From Paraescarpia echinospica (Eukaryota; Annelida; Polychaeta; Sabellida; Siboglinidae), in the NCBI GenBank assembly GCA_020002185.1, contig CM034533.1, forward strand, positions 53,758,346-53,822,345: a stretch of 64,000 nucleotides of DNA, written 5' to 3'. Of this stretch, positions 40,801 to 51,999 are shown piece after piece; position 1 is the first letter of the stretch, and each line of letters starts with the position of its first letter. The notes beneath the pieces are model-generated. The model ran no database searches, was not told where the DNA came from, and was given only the letters and a program-made list of their open reading frames with translations. Made by a program: the position numbers and the translations under genes.

Positions 40801-42790
40801 GTGGTGGTGACAGTGGTTGTGTTAGTGGTGGTGACAGTGGTTGTGGTGTTGACAGTGGATGTGCTAGTGGTGGTGACAGTGGTAGTTGTGGTGACAGTGG
40901 TTGTGGCAGTGGTGGTGACTGGTAGTGGTGGTGACAGTGGTTGTGGTAGTGGTGGTGACAGTGGTAGTGGTGGTGTTAGTGGTGGTGGCAGTGGTGGTGA
41001 TTGTGGCAGTGGCTGTGGTAGTGATGGTGACAGTGGTTGTGGCAGTGGTGGTGACAGTGGTTGTGGCAGTGGTGGGGACAGTTGTTGTGGCAGTGGTGGT
41101 GACAGTGATTGTGGCAGTGGTGGCGACAGTGGCTGTGGTAGTGGTGGTGACAGTGGTTGTGGCAGTGGTTGTGGCAGTGGTGGTGACAGTGGTTGTAGCA
41201 GTGGTTGTGGCAGTGGTGGTGACAGTGGTTGTGGCAGTGGTGGGGACAGTTGTTGTGGCAGTGGTGGTGACAGTGATTGTGACAGTGGTGGCGACAGTGG
41301 CTGTGGTAGTGGTGGTGACAGTGGTTGTAGCAGTGTCACAACGTTTTTTATTAATCTTATTGTAGTATGTATTTGTTTGTATTAATAGTTAAAACAATTA
41401 TATTACATATTTGGGTTGCTGGTTCCAGATAGTGGTTGTAGCAGTGGTGGTGACATTGGTTGTGGTAGTGGTGGTGACAGTGGTTGTGTTAGTGGTGGTG
41501 ACAGTGGTTGTAGCAGTGGTGGTGACAGTGGTTGTGGTTGTGGCAGTGGTGGTGACAGTTGTTGTGGCAGTGGTGGTGACAGTGGTTGTGGCAGTGGTGG
41601 TGACAGTGGTTGTGGAAGCGGCAGTGGAAATGGTTGTGGCAGTGGTGGTGACAGTGGTTGTAGCAGTGGTTGTAGTAGTGTTGGTGACAGTGGTTGTGGT
41701 GGTGACTGGTTTTGGTAGTGGTGGTGACAGTGTTTGTGGCAGTGGTGGTGACAGTGGTTCTGGCAGTGGTGGTGACAGTGGTTGTGGTAGTGATGGTGAC
41801 AGTGTTTGTGGTAGTGGCAGTTGAAATGGTTTTGGCAGTGGCAGTTGAAATGGTTTTGGCAGTGGTGGTGACAGTGGTTGTGGTGGTGACAGTGGTAGTG
41901 GTGGTGACAGTGGTTGTGGTAGTGGTCGTGACAGTGGTTGTGTCAGTGGTTGTGGCAGTGGTGGTGACAGTGGTTGTGGTAGTGGTGGTGGCAGTGGTTG
42001 TGGTAGTGGTGATGACAGTGGTTGTGTCAGTGGTGGTGACAATAGTAATGGTGGTGACAGTGGTTGTGTCAGTGGTGGTGACAGTGGTGGTAACAGTGTT
42101 TGTGGTAGTGGTGGTGACAATGGTTGTGGTTGTGGTGTTGACAGTGGATGTGTCAGTGGTGATGAGAGTGTTTGTGTCAGAGGTGGTGACTGTGATTGTG
42201 GTAGTGGTTGTGACAGTTGTTGTGGCAGTGGTGATGACTGTGGTAGTGGTGGTGACAGTGGTTGTGGTAGTGGTGGTGACAGTGGTTGTGGCAGTGGTGG
42301 TGACAGTGGTTGTGGTAGTTTTGGTGACAGTGGTTGTGGTAGTGTTGGTGACAGTGGTTGTGGTAGTGGTGGTGACAGTGGTTGTGGCAGTGGTGGTGAC
42401 TGTGGTTGTGGTAGTGGTGGTGACTGTGGTTGTGGTAGTGGTGGTGACAGTGGTGGTGACAGTGGTTGTGGTAGTGGTGGTGACAGTGGTTGTGGTAATG
42501 GTGGTGACAGTTGTTGTGTCAGTGGTGGTGACAGTTGTTGTGTCAGTGGTGGTGACTGTGGTTGTGTCAGTGATGGTGACTGTGGTTGTGGCAGTGGTGG
42601 TGACTGTGGTTGTGGTAGTGGTGGTGACAGTGGCAGTGGTGATGACAGTGGCTATGTCAGTGATGGTGACAGTGGTTGTGGCAGTGGTGGTGACTGTGGT
42701 TGTGGTAGTGGTGGTGACAGTGTTTGTGGCAGTGGTGATGACAGTGGCTGTGTCAGTGGTAGTGATAGTGGTTGTGGTAGTGGTATGGAC
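37880..42790. repeat. About 4.9-kb minisatellite of GTGGTGACAGTGGTTGTG-type units
   Basis: Units of 6-bp multiples built from AGTGGTGGTGACAGTGGT and TGTG(G/T)CAGTGG variants fill the interval. Multiples of three keep frames open for hundreds of codons on both strands (Thr-rich, Pro/Leu-rich, Val-rich or Gly/Ser/Cys-rich), which are artefacts. Higher-order blocks recur (for example, GTTGACAGTGGATGTGTCAG appears at least nine times). A unique 91-bp insert sits at 41341-41431. Confidence 0.95.
41341..41431. repeat. 91-bp unique insert in minisatellite, inverted copy of 35050-35140
   Basis: Begins ACGTTTTTTATTAATCTTA and ends GGTTGCTGGTTCCAGATA. It is identical except for one base to the reverse complement of 35050-35140 and is flanked on both sides by minisatellite units. 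Confidence 0.97.
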
Positions 42791-42914
42791 AGTAGCTGGT
42801 TGTATGAATTGTGTAACGTTCTGTTCATTACTATTATATATTCTAGGTATTCCCGTCAATGCCAACAATATGACATGTTTCCCAGAACGTATTACTGTCG
42901 TTTGCGTACTTCAC

Positions 42915-43673
42915 TTTTTCGCATGACTTGATAATGATAATAATTATAATTCCGTTTTTTAATATAGCGCTTTTTAAGTAAGTAAAAATTAATCAAAGCG
43001 CTTCACATATTAAAATGATGTGTTGATTAAATGCTAAAATATATATTAATTAAATAAATAAGCTAAGATAAAAAAAATACATAAATAAAAATAAATAAAT
43101 TAGGGTGTAAAAATACAATTTCAAACAATGACATTAAAAACCAATCAATACTATAAAATGGAAACCAGTGTCATTTAGGTGTGGCAGCAGTGCTTGCATC
43201 AAGGCATGTAGTGCAGGCGAAATAGATGGGTTTTAAGTTGTTTCCAGAAAGCCGCCAATGTTCCAACCGATCGCACACACTTTGACAAGCTATTCCACAT
43301 ATGCGAGCCTGTCACTGCAAAGCTGCCCCGTCCGATAGCTCTCTGTGACACCGTCACCGCGAGAAGCGTTGCGTCACTCGCCGATCGCAATGCACGTGTG
43401 GGCGCGTTGCGAACTATTGCACATTTGAGGTAGTTCGGATCTTAAATATGGAAGTACATACCTTGAAAGTAATTCTCATTCTGAGCGGCAGCCAATGCAG
43501 TGATTGCAGAATTGGTGTGATGTGATCTCGCCGTCTGACGCGGTTGATGAGGCGAGCGGCTGAGTTCTGTGCTCGTTGAAGTCGGTTGGTCTGTCCATTG
43601 TTCAATCCACCGAGTAGAGCATTGCAGTAGTCGAGGCGACTTAACTATATATTACTGCAGCATGGCACGCGTC
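42915..43673 (-). mobile_element. LINE 3' part (CR1/L2-like), separated from its 5' part by a DNA transposon
   Basis: On minus: SRLDYCNALLGGLNNGQTNR, then LQRAQNSAARLINRVRRRDH, LHWLPLRMRITFKVC, and GRGSFAVTGSHMWNSLSKCV then FWKQLKTHLF. The frame shifts around 43400-43440. The 3' region (42915-43190) has AAGCGCTTTGAT and AATAAA-rich tail sequence. It continues the reverse transcriptase interrupted at 47742. Confidence 0.88.
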
Positions 43674-44039
43674 TCGCGTGTGGCACCGGTAAATGTGAAA
43701 ATTCCGCTAAATGTGACAGGTCCGGTAAACGTGACAACAATTCTACGCTAAATGTGATAATTCCGCAATATGTGAAAAAATTACACTAAATGTGAAAAAA
43801 AGTACGTCTGGTAAACGTGAAAAACTATCAACGCTAAATGTGAAACATAGGGAGGCCCGCTAAAGGTGAAAACCTTCCTACGCTAAATGTGAAAACAACA
43901 TTCATATTTACTTCCATATAAGAATGGAGTGTGTTTTCGTGCGTACATATGATATATTGTCATAATAATAATTGCCTACTTTCATTAGCGAGAATTCTTA
44001 TAGTTAGTTATCTTTACGAATGGATCGCAAATTCGTGAA

Positions 44040-45110
44040 GGTGATGTCAAGAGTCGATTAAACATATGCAACGCGGTGCGAAAAGTAGCCGAAAAAGCCA
44101 CTCGTCATTGCAATGAGCGCAAAAATAAAGCGTTGATGCGGAGTCTGAAAACCCCTGTATACGAGCTGGGAGCAAGGTACAAGGTACCAAAGAAGATATG
44201 GGCACTGCATGGCATCATAGTAGAATGCAAAAAAGAGAAACATCTCTACAGAGTGAGGTTCTTCCCTCCACGTACGAAGCACGCTATAGAAAAATGGTGT
44301 CACGTGACAGAATTGGCATCGACACCGAACAATACTCTCAAGTCACGGGGTAGACATTCCCATCGGTCCAAGTATTACATACCTATGACCACGGATAGTA
44401 ATCGACATAATCGTGTGTCAGAATTCGGTCTTCATATCAGCTACTAACCGCCAGGTGACGGCAGTTGTCAGTTCGCTGCAATGACGTATCATTTGGCATT
44501 CATAGAAGCGCATATACATTGCGACGAGAAGTAGTGAACTATCTGGATACCCATAGGGCATTGGGAAGCTCCGAGCAGGGTGTCCCATGGAGCAGTTATC
44601 TCACCGAATCGAGACTTCAGTATTTACATCGTATGAACCTACAACATGAATTTGGGGATCGAATAACTTGCAAGCAATGTCTCAATTGTTCAATCTCCAA
44701 ATAATTGTAGTATCTACTCTGAATCATGGAACGGCTCTCATTCGACCTGATGGACTTTCTCAGGTGACAAATGATCAACCTTGTGTTATCTTAGGGCATT
44801 TCCATGAGGGTAACGGCGAGCACTACGTATGCTTAGACGCAAATAGTGATGATGTACGAGAGGTCGTCGTAGCTAGTGATCAAATAACGTGGAGTAGCTC
44901 GCCTGAACAAGAATTTGACAACAGGGGACACGCACCCCGACCAGAAGTTGGCAAACTTAGCTATGCGGATAATCTAAAGGCTAACAATATTTCAGTCTCC
45001 CGCAAATATTCACACGAGCTACCAAATAGGCACCCCGAGAAAGAGATGGACATCCAAATCGAAGAGAACTGTGTTGGAGAATGGTGTTTTCTATATCGGT
45101 GTAGTTAGAT
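44040..45110 (+). pseudogene. Integrase C-terminal-like segment plus OTU cysteine protease relic
   Basis: 44088-44447 encodes VAEKATRHCNERKNKALMRS, then VPKKIWALHGIIVECKKEKH and LYRVRFFPPRTK, like the SH3-like C-terminus of gypsy-type integrases. A stop follows (44447), then GDGSCQFAAM (about 44453-44482), the OTU catalytic Asp/Cys block; then in other frames GIHRSAYTLRREVVNYLDTH, then EFGDRIT, LFNLQIIVVS, ILGHFHEGNGEHYVCLD with the catalytic His. Frameshifts at about 44500 and 44680 break it. A further conserved-looking stretch (EYVSKHDPCSFGPFDATGRE) follows near 45140-45200. Confidence 0.75.
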
Positions 45111-45399
45111 CTGCTTGGAGTGAAAGTCAGTGAATTCATAATATAGTTGAGTATGTTTCGAAACATGATCCATGTTCGTTCGGACCTTTTGATGCAACTG
45201 GAAGGGAGTTTGGACTTTAGCCAACGCATACGATGTAAATGGACCATATGTAAACTAATACGGTTGGCGGAAAAGGGAAGCGGGCTTGCATTGTGGTTAA
45301 GAGAATTGTTTTGGGCTTACCCAAAATGGTACTACGCAAGCATTATTGTGATGACAACCCAACTTCCAGGTACCTTCAAAATACGTGATTTTGTTCCAT

Positions 45400-45558
45400 C
45401 AAAAGGGTGGTAGTAATGGTATACATATAATGACAGGATATTGTGTGTATGTCAAAAGGGTGGTAGTAATGGTATACATATAATGACAGGATAGTGTGTG
45501 TATGTCAAAAGGGTGGTAGTAATGATATACATATAATGATAGGATATTGTGTGTATGT
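45400..45558. repeat. 53-bp tandem repeat, three copies
   Basis: CAAAAGGGTGGTAGTAATGG then TATACATATAATGACAGGAT and ATTGTGTGTATGT, repeated three times with 1-3 differences. Confidence 0.95.
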
Positions 45559-45559
45559 C

Positions 45560-45699
45560 ATTTGTCGGAATGAGAAGAAGTTTATGGGGAAATTTAATGG
45601 GAAACAGTTGAGTTTATGAGTCTTTCATATCTGGCACGATGAACGCCATGCAATTATTTGTCTGCCGGTCAGGTGCTGAACTTATGTTTACTCAACACA
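45560..45699. other. Ginger1-like element interior, unassigned
   Basis: AT-rich sequence between the 53-bp tandem repeat and the duplicated 520-bp unit; no motif seen. Confidence 0.4.
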
Positions 45700-46750
45700 T
45701 AATTGGCAACATGTTTTGCAACGTTTATATTATTATTTTACGAGTGATATTTAATTGTGTCGATTTGTGATAGTAATTGTTGATAGTGTAGACGATTTTG
45801 AAAATGATAAAAATAATTAAGAATGAATTAAGAGCACTAGGCCTAGATCCTGTGTGCTTATGTTTGTCTGAAATCCTATGCACATGTCGTGATTCTATGA
45901 AAAAAAAACATTTATCTAGAAGCATATAGGGTTTAGGCCTAGTGCAAGGCCTAGAGCTAAGCATGTTGTCAAAATTTATATTTATCTATGACAAGATATA
46001 TTTGGACATTCTGTAATTTGTAACCTCAAACTTGGTGCATTTCGTCGACGTTTACTTAGAATCGAATAATTGTTTTCTTTGTGTGTCATATTAAGTACTG
46101 AATCGTTTATGACATGGGTAATAAATATTTACCTACTTTTATTCGCAAAACGTGCTTAGTTAACTTTTTACGATGTTTTATATGCTGGACAGGTAATGAA
46201 GTTATATTTGTCACATAATGGACATTATTTTTAATAAATGTTTTATTTGTATTTTGTGAGTGACTTTTATCAAAACATGTCGATTTGTGATGAATTCATT
46301 TTATGTAGTCTAGGAGATTTTTAAAATGATAAACATAATTAAGCCCGGTTATATTATTTTGTAAACCCAATAACTTAAATGTTACAATTTGTGTGAAAAT
46401 GTTATTCTTATGATGTGATGTCATGATAATGCACTTATATGGAAATATAATGTCTCATACATGTACGGGTATAATTTGTTGTGTAATTCCAAACTATTGT
46501 CAACGTATGGGTTTATCTAAGACACAGTATATTTAAAAGTAATATTTAGAATAATATGTGACCACTAATTTGTTCGTGCATTTCGATGATGTATTTTCTT
46601 AGAATATCTGATTTAGTTTTCTGTACCATATTGAATATGAACGAAGGTATGTTTAATCGTTTATGACATACATTTTCATAATAATAATAATAATTGCCTA
46701 CTTTCATTAGCGAGAATTCTTATAGTTAGTTATCTTTACGAATGTATCGC
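45700..46750. repeat. Two diverged tandem copies of a roughly 520-bp AT-rich unit
   Basis: TGTCGATTTGTGAT...GTAGACGATTTTGAAAATGATAA...ATAATTAA (45756-45825) recurs at about 46279-46342; AATCGTTTATGACAT (46100-46115) recurs at 46653-46668. The second copy ends with GCCTACTTTCATTAGCGAGA and ATTCTTATAGTTAGTTATCT, which also occurs near the left end at 43974-44013. Confidence 0.75.
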
Positions 46751-46910
46751 AACAGCGGGCATCGACCCACTCACCCTCTCATCCACGCACACACCCACCT
46801 ACCCACTCACCCACCCACGCACCCACCCACCCATCCACTCACCCACCCACCGACACATTCACCTACTAACCCACCCACCCACTGAGACACCCGCAGACTC
46901 GCCCGCCCTC
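46750..46910. repeat. CCCA/CACC-rich simple repeat
   Basis: Irregular CCCACC, CACTCACC and CATCCA units over about 150 bp. Confidence 0.9.
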
Positions 46911-47136
46911 TTTGCGAACAAGGATTCATATAAATACATAACATATATATTGGTTAATTATAACTAGAAAAGTTAATTACTTAAATTGCAAATAACTTAT
47001 TTAAGTTAATTTATTAAAACAATTAAAATTAACCCATGCTATCAGTTTGGGCAAGTAATTAATTAAATTCAAATTAACTCCATTGCGTGACTTTAATCAA
47101 CAAATTAACAAATACAATTAACTCATGTTTGTTCCG

Positions 47137-47398
47137 TAGTCTCTACCATGCCTAGGGAGGGCATTGTCACAGACAGTCCACAGCATGGACGGCCGTGTAG
47201 CCTAGTGGTATAGTCTCTACCATGCCTAGGGAGGGCATTGTCACACACAGTCCACGGCATGGATGGCCGTGTAGCCTAGTGGTATAGTCTCTACCATGCC
47301 TAGGGAGGGCATTGTCACAGACAGTCCACAGCATGGACGGCCGTGTAGCCTAGTGGTATAGTCTGTGACTGGCATGCAGGTGGTCACAGTTTCAATCT
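47137..47398 (+). mobile_element. tRNA-derived SINE head with 74-bp triplication
   Basis: GGCCGTGTAGCCTAGTGGTA then TAGTCTGTGACTGGCATGCA and GGTGGTCACAGTTTCAATCT resemble a pol III A box and a degenerate B box. The 74-bp unit beginning TAGTCTCTACCATGCCTAGG and ending CCTAGTGGTA is present three times at 47137, 47211 and 47285; the SINE head completes the third. Confidence 0.65.
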
Positions 47399-47399
47399 C

Positions 47400-47546
<147 letters not shown>

Positions 47547-47741
47547 TCCATTCTTATAAGGAACTGAATATGAATGTTGTTTTCACATTTAGCGTAGGAA
47601 GTTTTTCACCTTTAGCGGGCCTCCCTATGTTTCACATTTAGCGTTGATACTTTTTTACGTTTACCGGGCGTACTTTTTTCACATTTAGTGTATTTTTTTC
47701 ACATATAGCGGAATTTTCACATTTAGCGGTGCCACACTCGC

Positions 47742-48190
47742 TTCAGCAGGTGACGAATTCTGCCGATCAGGCATAGATGGTAGTAGGCCGAAGAACAGTA
47801 GCTGGAGACGAGGTGGTCTAACTGCATGTGTCGATCAAAGTAGCAGCCTATATTTCTCGCTGCATCTGTTGATTGCAAGGTAAGTCTAGGTAGTTCCAAG
47901 CTGGGGCTGCCATACACACGTAGATTGCGCGGTGACTGCAGCACGATAAACTCAGTTTTGTCATTGTTGAGTTTAAGTTGATGCATCTGCATCCAGGCTT
48001 TAATCTCGGCGATGTACTGGATGAGCAGCTGTTTAGCGTTTTCCAGTTCGTCAGACACCATAGGGTTATAGCTGACATATAGCTGGATGTCATCAGCGAA
48101 TCGGTGGTAAAGCACATGATGTTTCTTGCAGATCTCGTATATGCGTTGAACATCACTGGTCCAAGTACTGAACCCTGATCAATTCATAAA
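47742..48190 (-). mobile_element. LINE reverse-transcriptase part, 5' of the Ginger1-like insertion
   Basis: On minus: YHRFADDIQLYVSYNPMVSD, then IKAWMQMHQLKLNNDKTEFI, AARNIGCYFDRHMQLDHLVS and YYHLCLIGRIRHLLKR, the ADD catalytic block through the thumb region. It continues at 43673 after the insertion. Confidence 0.88.
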
Positions 48191-48229
48191 TGTGCAAGTA
48201 AGCCTTCTCCTAACCGAGATAATTGAGTA

Positions 48230-49500
48230 TTAACGAAATATTCAGATTTGTTTATTATAAAGCATTTATAGTGCGCCGTGTGTCCGGATAATAAATCTGC
48301 TCAAAGGCGCTGACAATCGTAGAGTATAAGTAAAATACATTAAATGACCTAAAACTTATTAAAAAGAAATATTAAATAGAAAGGTCAAAGAAAATTATTT
48401 AAAATTAACATATAAAATTACATAAAATGTCAGATAAACTTGAAAAAAATGTACAAGAATGTATATATATATATATATATAAGATAAATAAATTAGCCGT
48501 TTAAATACCAAAAATGTACGCAGGGCCAAGATGGTGCATTGCACGATATACCAGCAGTAACAGCTTGAAATCGATCCCCTGGCGAATAGGCAACCAGGTA
48601 GACGGAACAGAACAGGTGTTATGTTTTCTCGTCTCTTTGTCCCGGTAATGAGATGTGCTGCGGAATTCTGTACCATCTGCAACTTTCGCATGCGCGTCTC
48701 CGGCAGACCATATAACACTGCGTTGTCGTAATCAATACGTGACATGACTAAGGCGTTCACACTGATTCTGCAGGCATTAGTGGTAAGACATTTCCTAATC
48801 AACCGGGATGCTTCGGAGGTGACAATATGCCACCTGGCAAGCACGACGCACTTGGTTCGTCATCGACATAGTGTTGTCGAGTAGAACGCCGATGTCGCGG
48901 ATAACCGTCTTCGACGAAACAGCACAGCCACATACATCAATGACTTGGTCAACAGGCGGGTGAACAAGTTTCCGATTGTTCACTGCAGATATGACGATCA
49001 CCTCGGTTTTGTTCTCGTTAAGCAGGAGAATATGGTAAGACATCCACGCTTTCACATCGGTGGTACGACGAGATATTCGGTCGGTGGCCATTGTAAGTGG
49101 CTGGTCACGGGGAAAGTCCACATATAATTGCGTATCATCAGCATACATATGATAGCGTAGTTGATGATGTTCAAAAACATGGTTGAGTCCAAGGCAGTAG
49201 ATCGTGAACAGAAGAGGTCCGAGCACGCTACCCTGAGGCACACCACATGTTAGATCGACACTTCTTGAAATGATGTTGCCAACTTTAACTGCCTGTGTTC
49301 GCTGTGACAAATACGACTTCAACCAGCACAGTGCGTTGCCACACACGCCAATTCTGTGCAGTTGATTGAACAGTAAATGGTGGTCGACAGTATCAAAAGC
49401 GGCACTGAGATCTAGTAGCACCAGTATCACGCTCTTCTTGTTATCCAGATGGCTCCCATGCAATGGTGATGATTTGTGGCCTTTGGTTTGTTGCTCCAAG
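48230..49500 (-). mobile_element. CR1-like LINE reverse transcriptase, partial
   Basis: A 234-codon minus frame gives VILVLLDLSAAFDTVDHHLL, then [47 protein letters not shown] and VIRDIGVLLDNTMSMTNQV. A frame shift near 48830 leads to ASRLIRKCLTTNACRISVNA, then LVMSRIDYDNAVLYGLPE and VQNSAAHLITGTKR. The 3' end lies near 48240-48360 (GCGCC...AATAAATC-like). 5' truncated, with frame breaks. Confidence 0.9.
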
Positions 49501-50325
49501 AGTGGGTGAAATTAAACTACTTAATGATAAATCACCTAACATTTTGGAATCATGTCAGTTATACGTCTGAAATAATAATAATTACGCATTCATTCAACAT
49601 TAACGATATACACCACGTGATCTTAACAATAATGGAGTGACGTCGTATCGGTGAATCGTCAGTGACGTAGCAATCATGTTGTCATCTCACAGTTCACAAA
49701 TTGTTCTGCCGAAAGTTTGTCTGTGTTCCCCACTCTCGATTGTAATATGCTGTTACGTCGTGCAAAAGGTGAGGCTATACCCCGACATACACGTCATGTC
49801 ACGGAGTCCGATGAGACCAAACAAGTGATGGCTAGACATGAATGAAATTCCGCAGCTAATTCACTGTGATGGTGATGTGTTTCAAATATACGCCTTGCAT
49901 TTCCGGCTAACATTTCAGAGATAGTCACAATGCCAAAGCGATACACATCAGTCAGTGTTATGATAAATGATATGTAGTCATTACAATATTACTCGTTGTA
50001 TAGAGTATAAACGCATGACCATGAACTTCAAATGGGAAATATTAGTTATAAAACTAGATGATATATTTATACATATTAATTGTTTGTTAGCCTGTGCGTG
50101 CGTACGTGCATCGGCCCCGGGTCTAAGCATTAGTTGTAGGTTCAGCATATGACATGGTTTGTGTAGGAACAGTGTAATAAAGTATATGTAAATAAGTATT
50201 TTATAAAACAATTACCTTAACATTTTCTGTCCTATGTCTAATCTCACTATTTGAGTTTACTAATAACATCTGACAATCGATGCAACGATGAGATCAAGAG
50301 ACGAATATTTTGCTGAGGAAAAACA
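49501..50325. other. No gene recognised
   Basis: AT-rich intergenic sequence with short unsupported frames only. Confidence 0.4.
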
Positions 50326-50329
50326 TTTT

Positions 50330-50800
50330 AGCAAACATAAATATTTCAATTGAAGTGAGGAAACATGTAATGCAATGGTACCGGTACTGCTATATGGGCG
50401 TGAATCCTGGACAATAATCAGACGTTCACAAAAGTCATAGAAGCCACTGAAATGTGGTTCTTGTGAGCCATGGACTAAAACGAAAAGCAAGGAAGTCTTA
50501 CTTAGGACAGACAAATCAAAAAGAAAGAAAGCTCATTAATAAATTTAGAGCACAACAAGCCATATCTACAGGTCATATATTGAGAAGGGGAAGTTAGAAC
50601 ATATAATAAAATCAGGAAAGATTGAAAGGAAACGATCGAGAGGACAACAGAGAATAAACTAATAGATAGTCTGCCGACTTGGTGTGGAAGGAGCACAACA
50701 GAACTTTTACAAACTTCAAACAACCGTGCGGTTTGGAGGGCCATGATCGCCAAAGTCTGTGATAGACACTTAGAAGAAGGCGAATTTACTTAAATTTTTC
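50330..50800 (+). mobile_element. LINE 3' fragment
   Basis: Plus-strand translation: VLLYGRESWTIIRRSQKS, then GHILRRGKLEHIIKSGKIER and KRSRGQQRI...LLQTSNNRAVWRAMIAKVCD, matching the C-terminus of a LINE ORF2 (LLYGSETWT..., GHIxRxxxLExxIxxGKxxGxRxRGRQR). Broken by stops. Confidence 0.7.
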
Positions 50801-50929
50801 TATAAATTGTTGTTAGTAGCTTTTATGAACAAGTTTATACGTAACATTTATCCAACGATTTACAGTTTGTATGTATACGATTTCACTCCATTGAAACAGC
50901 ATGACCAATTACAAATCTACTGCATTCAC

Positions 50930-51680
50930 TTTACTTGATCTCTCAGCTATGCATGAATATTTTGGCTTTCTGACACACCTCTTCGATGGTCCAAATCATA
51001 TTTGGTAGATATACAGCAACGCACTAGCTGGCTCATTATCGTGCTACTTCCTCATGGGCTTCCACAAGGATCCATCCTTGGCTCTGTTCTGTTTAGCTAG
51101 TACTCCATGTCGCTTGGTTGAGTCAATACCAATCATAACATCAGTCGTCGTCTTGTTCGCACATGTTTATTTATCACTCACACAAACATATGTTAAACTA
51201 TCTCTATCATCTTCACATGACATCTTGTTAAGTGCAATTCGGTGTTTCCTATTGAAAAAGATACATACACCACGTGTACATATTATAAATTTCAAAACTT
51301 CAAATAGAAAGGGAGAAAGTTGAAGCATATTACATGTTAGGCACTTCCCAAGCATCAATATAATATCAATAGCAAATGCAATGCAAACCGAAGATTAACG
51401 CCGATAAAACAAACCTTATTATTATATAAGTATATATTGCTAAATAATATCAGTTGCATTGCTACACTTACTAGTAGCCGGGTGTGCTATTGCAACTCGC
51501 TGCCAAGCAACATTGCCAAGAGGTTGTTCACAATTCTCCACATTTGTTTATTCGTGCAGTGCGTATGCAAGGAGGTGGGTGGTCAAGGCTCTCGTCATGA
51601 TTATATAAAGTGTCGGTCGCATATGAATTGTATGACCTTAGTGATTGTAAATAAATGTTTGGAGACATTATTTTAGTGAT
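50930..51680 (+). mobile_element. LINE reverse-transcriptase fragment
   Basis: Contains PHGLPQGSILGSVLFS, then INADKT-like (RLTPIKQTLLLY) and TSSRVCYCNSLPSNIAKRLF, the PQGSVLGP and CNSL blocks of jockey/CR1 enzymes. Heavily decayed. Confidence 0.6.
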
Positions 51681-51827
51681 TGTTAGTATATGCGTATACC
51701 ATTTGAATGTAACGTGTCATAACACCAACATGTGGCTTTTAGTCTGGACAATTATCGACATTTTAAAATACGAATTCAGGAGGAGTAAGGTGGTATGAAA
51801 ATTAGTACGTTCCGTGTGAATAGGTAA

Positions 51828-51852
51828 GTGTGTGTGTGTGTGTGTGTGTGTT

Positions 51853-51935
<83 letters not shown>
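51828..51935. repeat. (TG)n microsatellite
   Basis: Uninterrupted TG repeats apart from a TTTGTTTG interruption at about 51850. Confidence 0.97.
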
Positions 51936-51999
51936 ATTAAGTCAAAGTTTAAATATCTTTCCCCAATCTTATTGGATTTTTGCAACTAAGGCATAAGTT

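Noticed and set aside
43974..46750. LTRs of a retrotransposon suggested by the CATTAGCGAGAATTC direct repeat
   Set aside because: The repeats are only about 50 bp, lack TG...CA ends, and the true element boundaries are the outer inverted repeats with the TCGC duplication.
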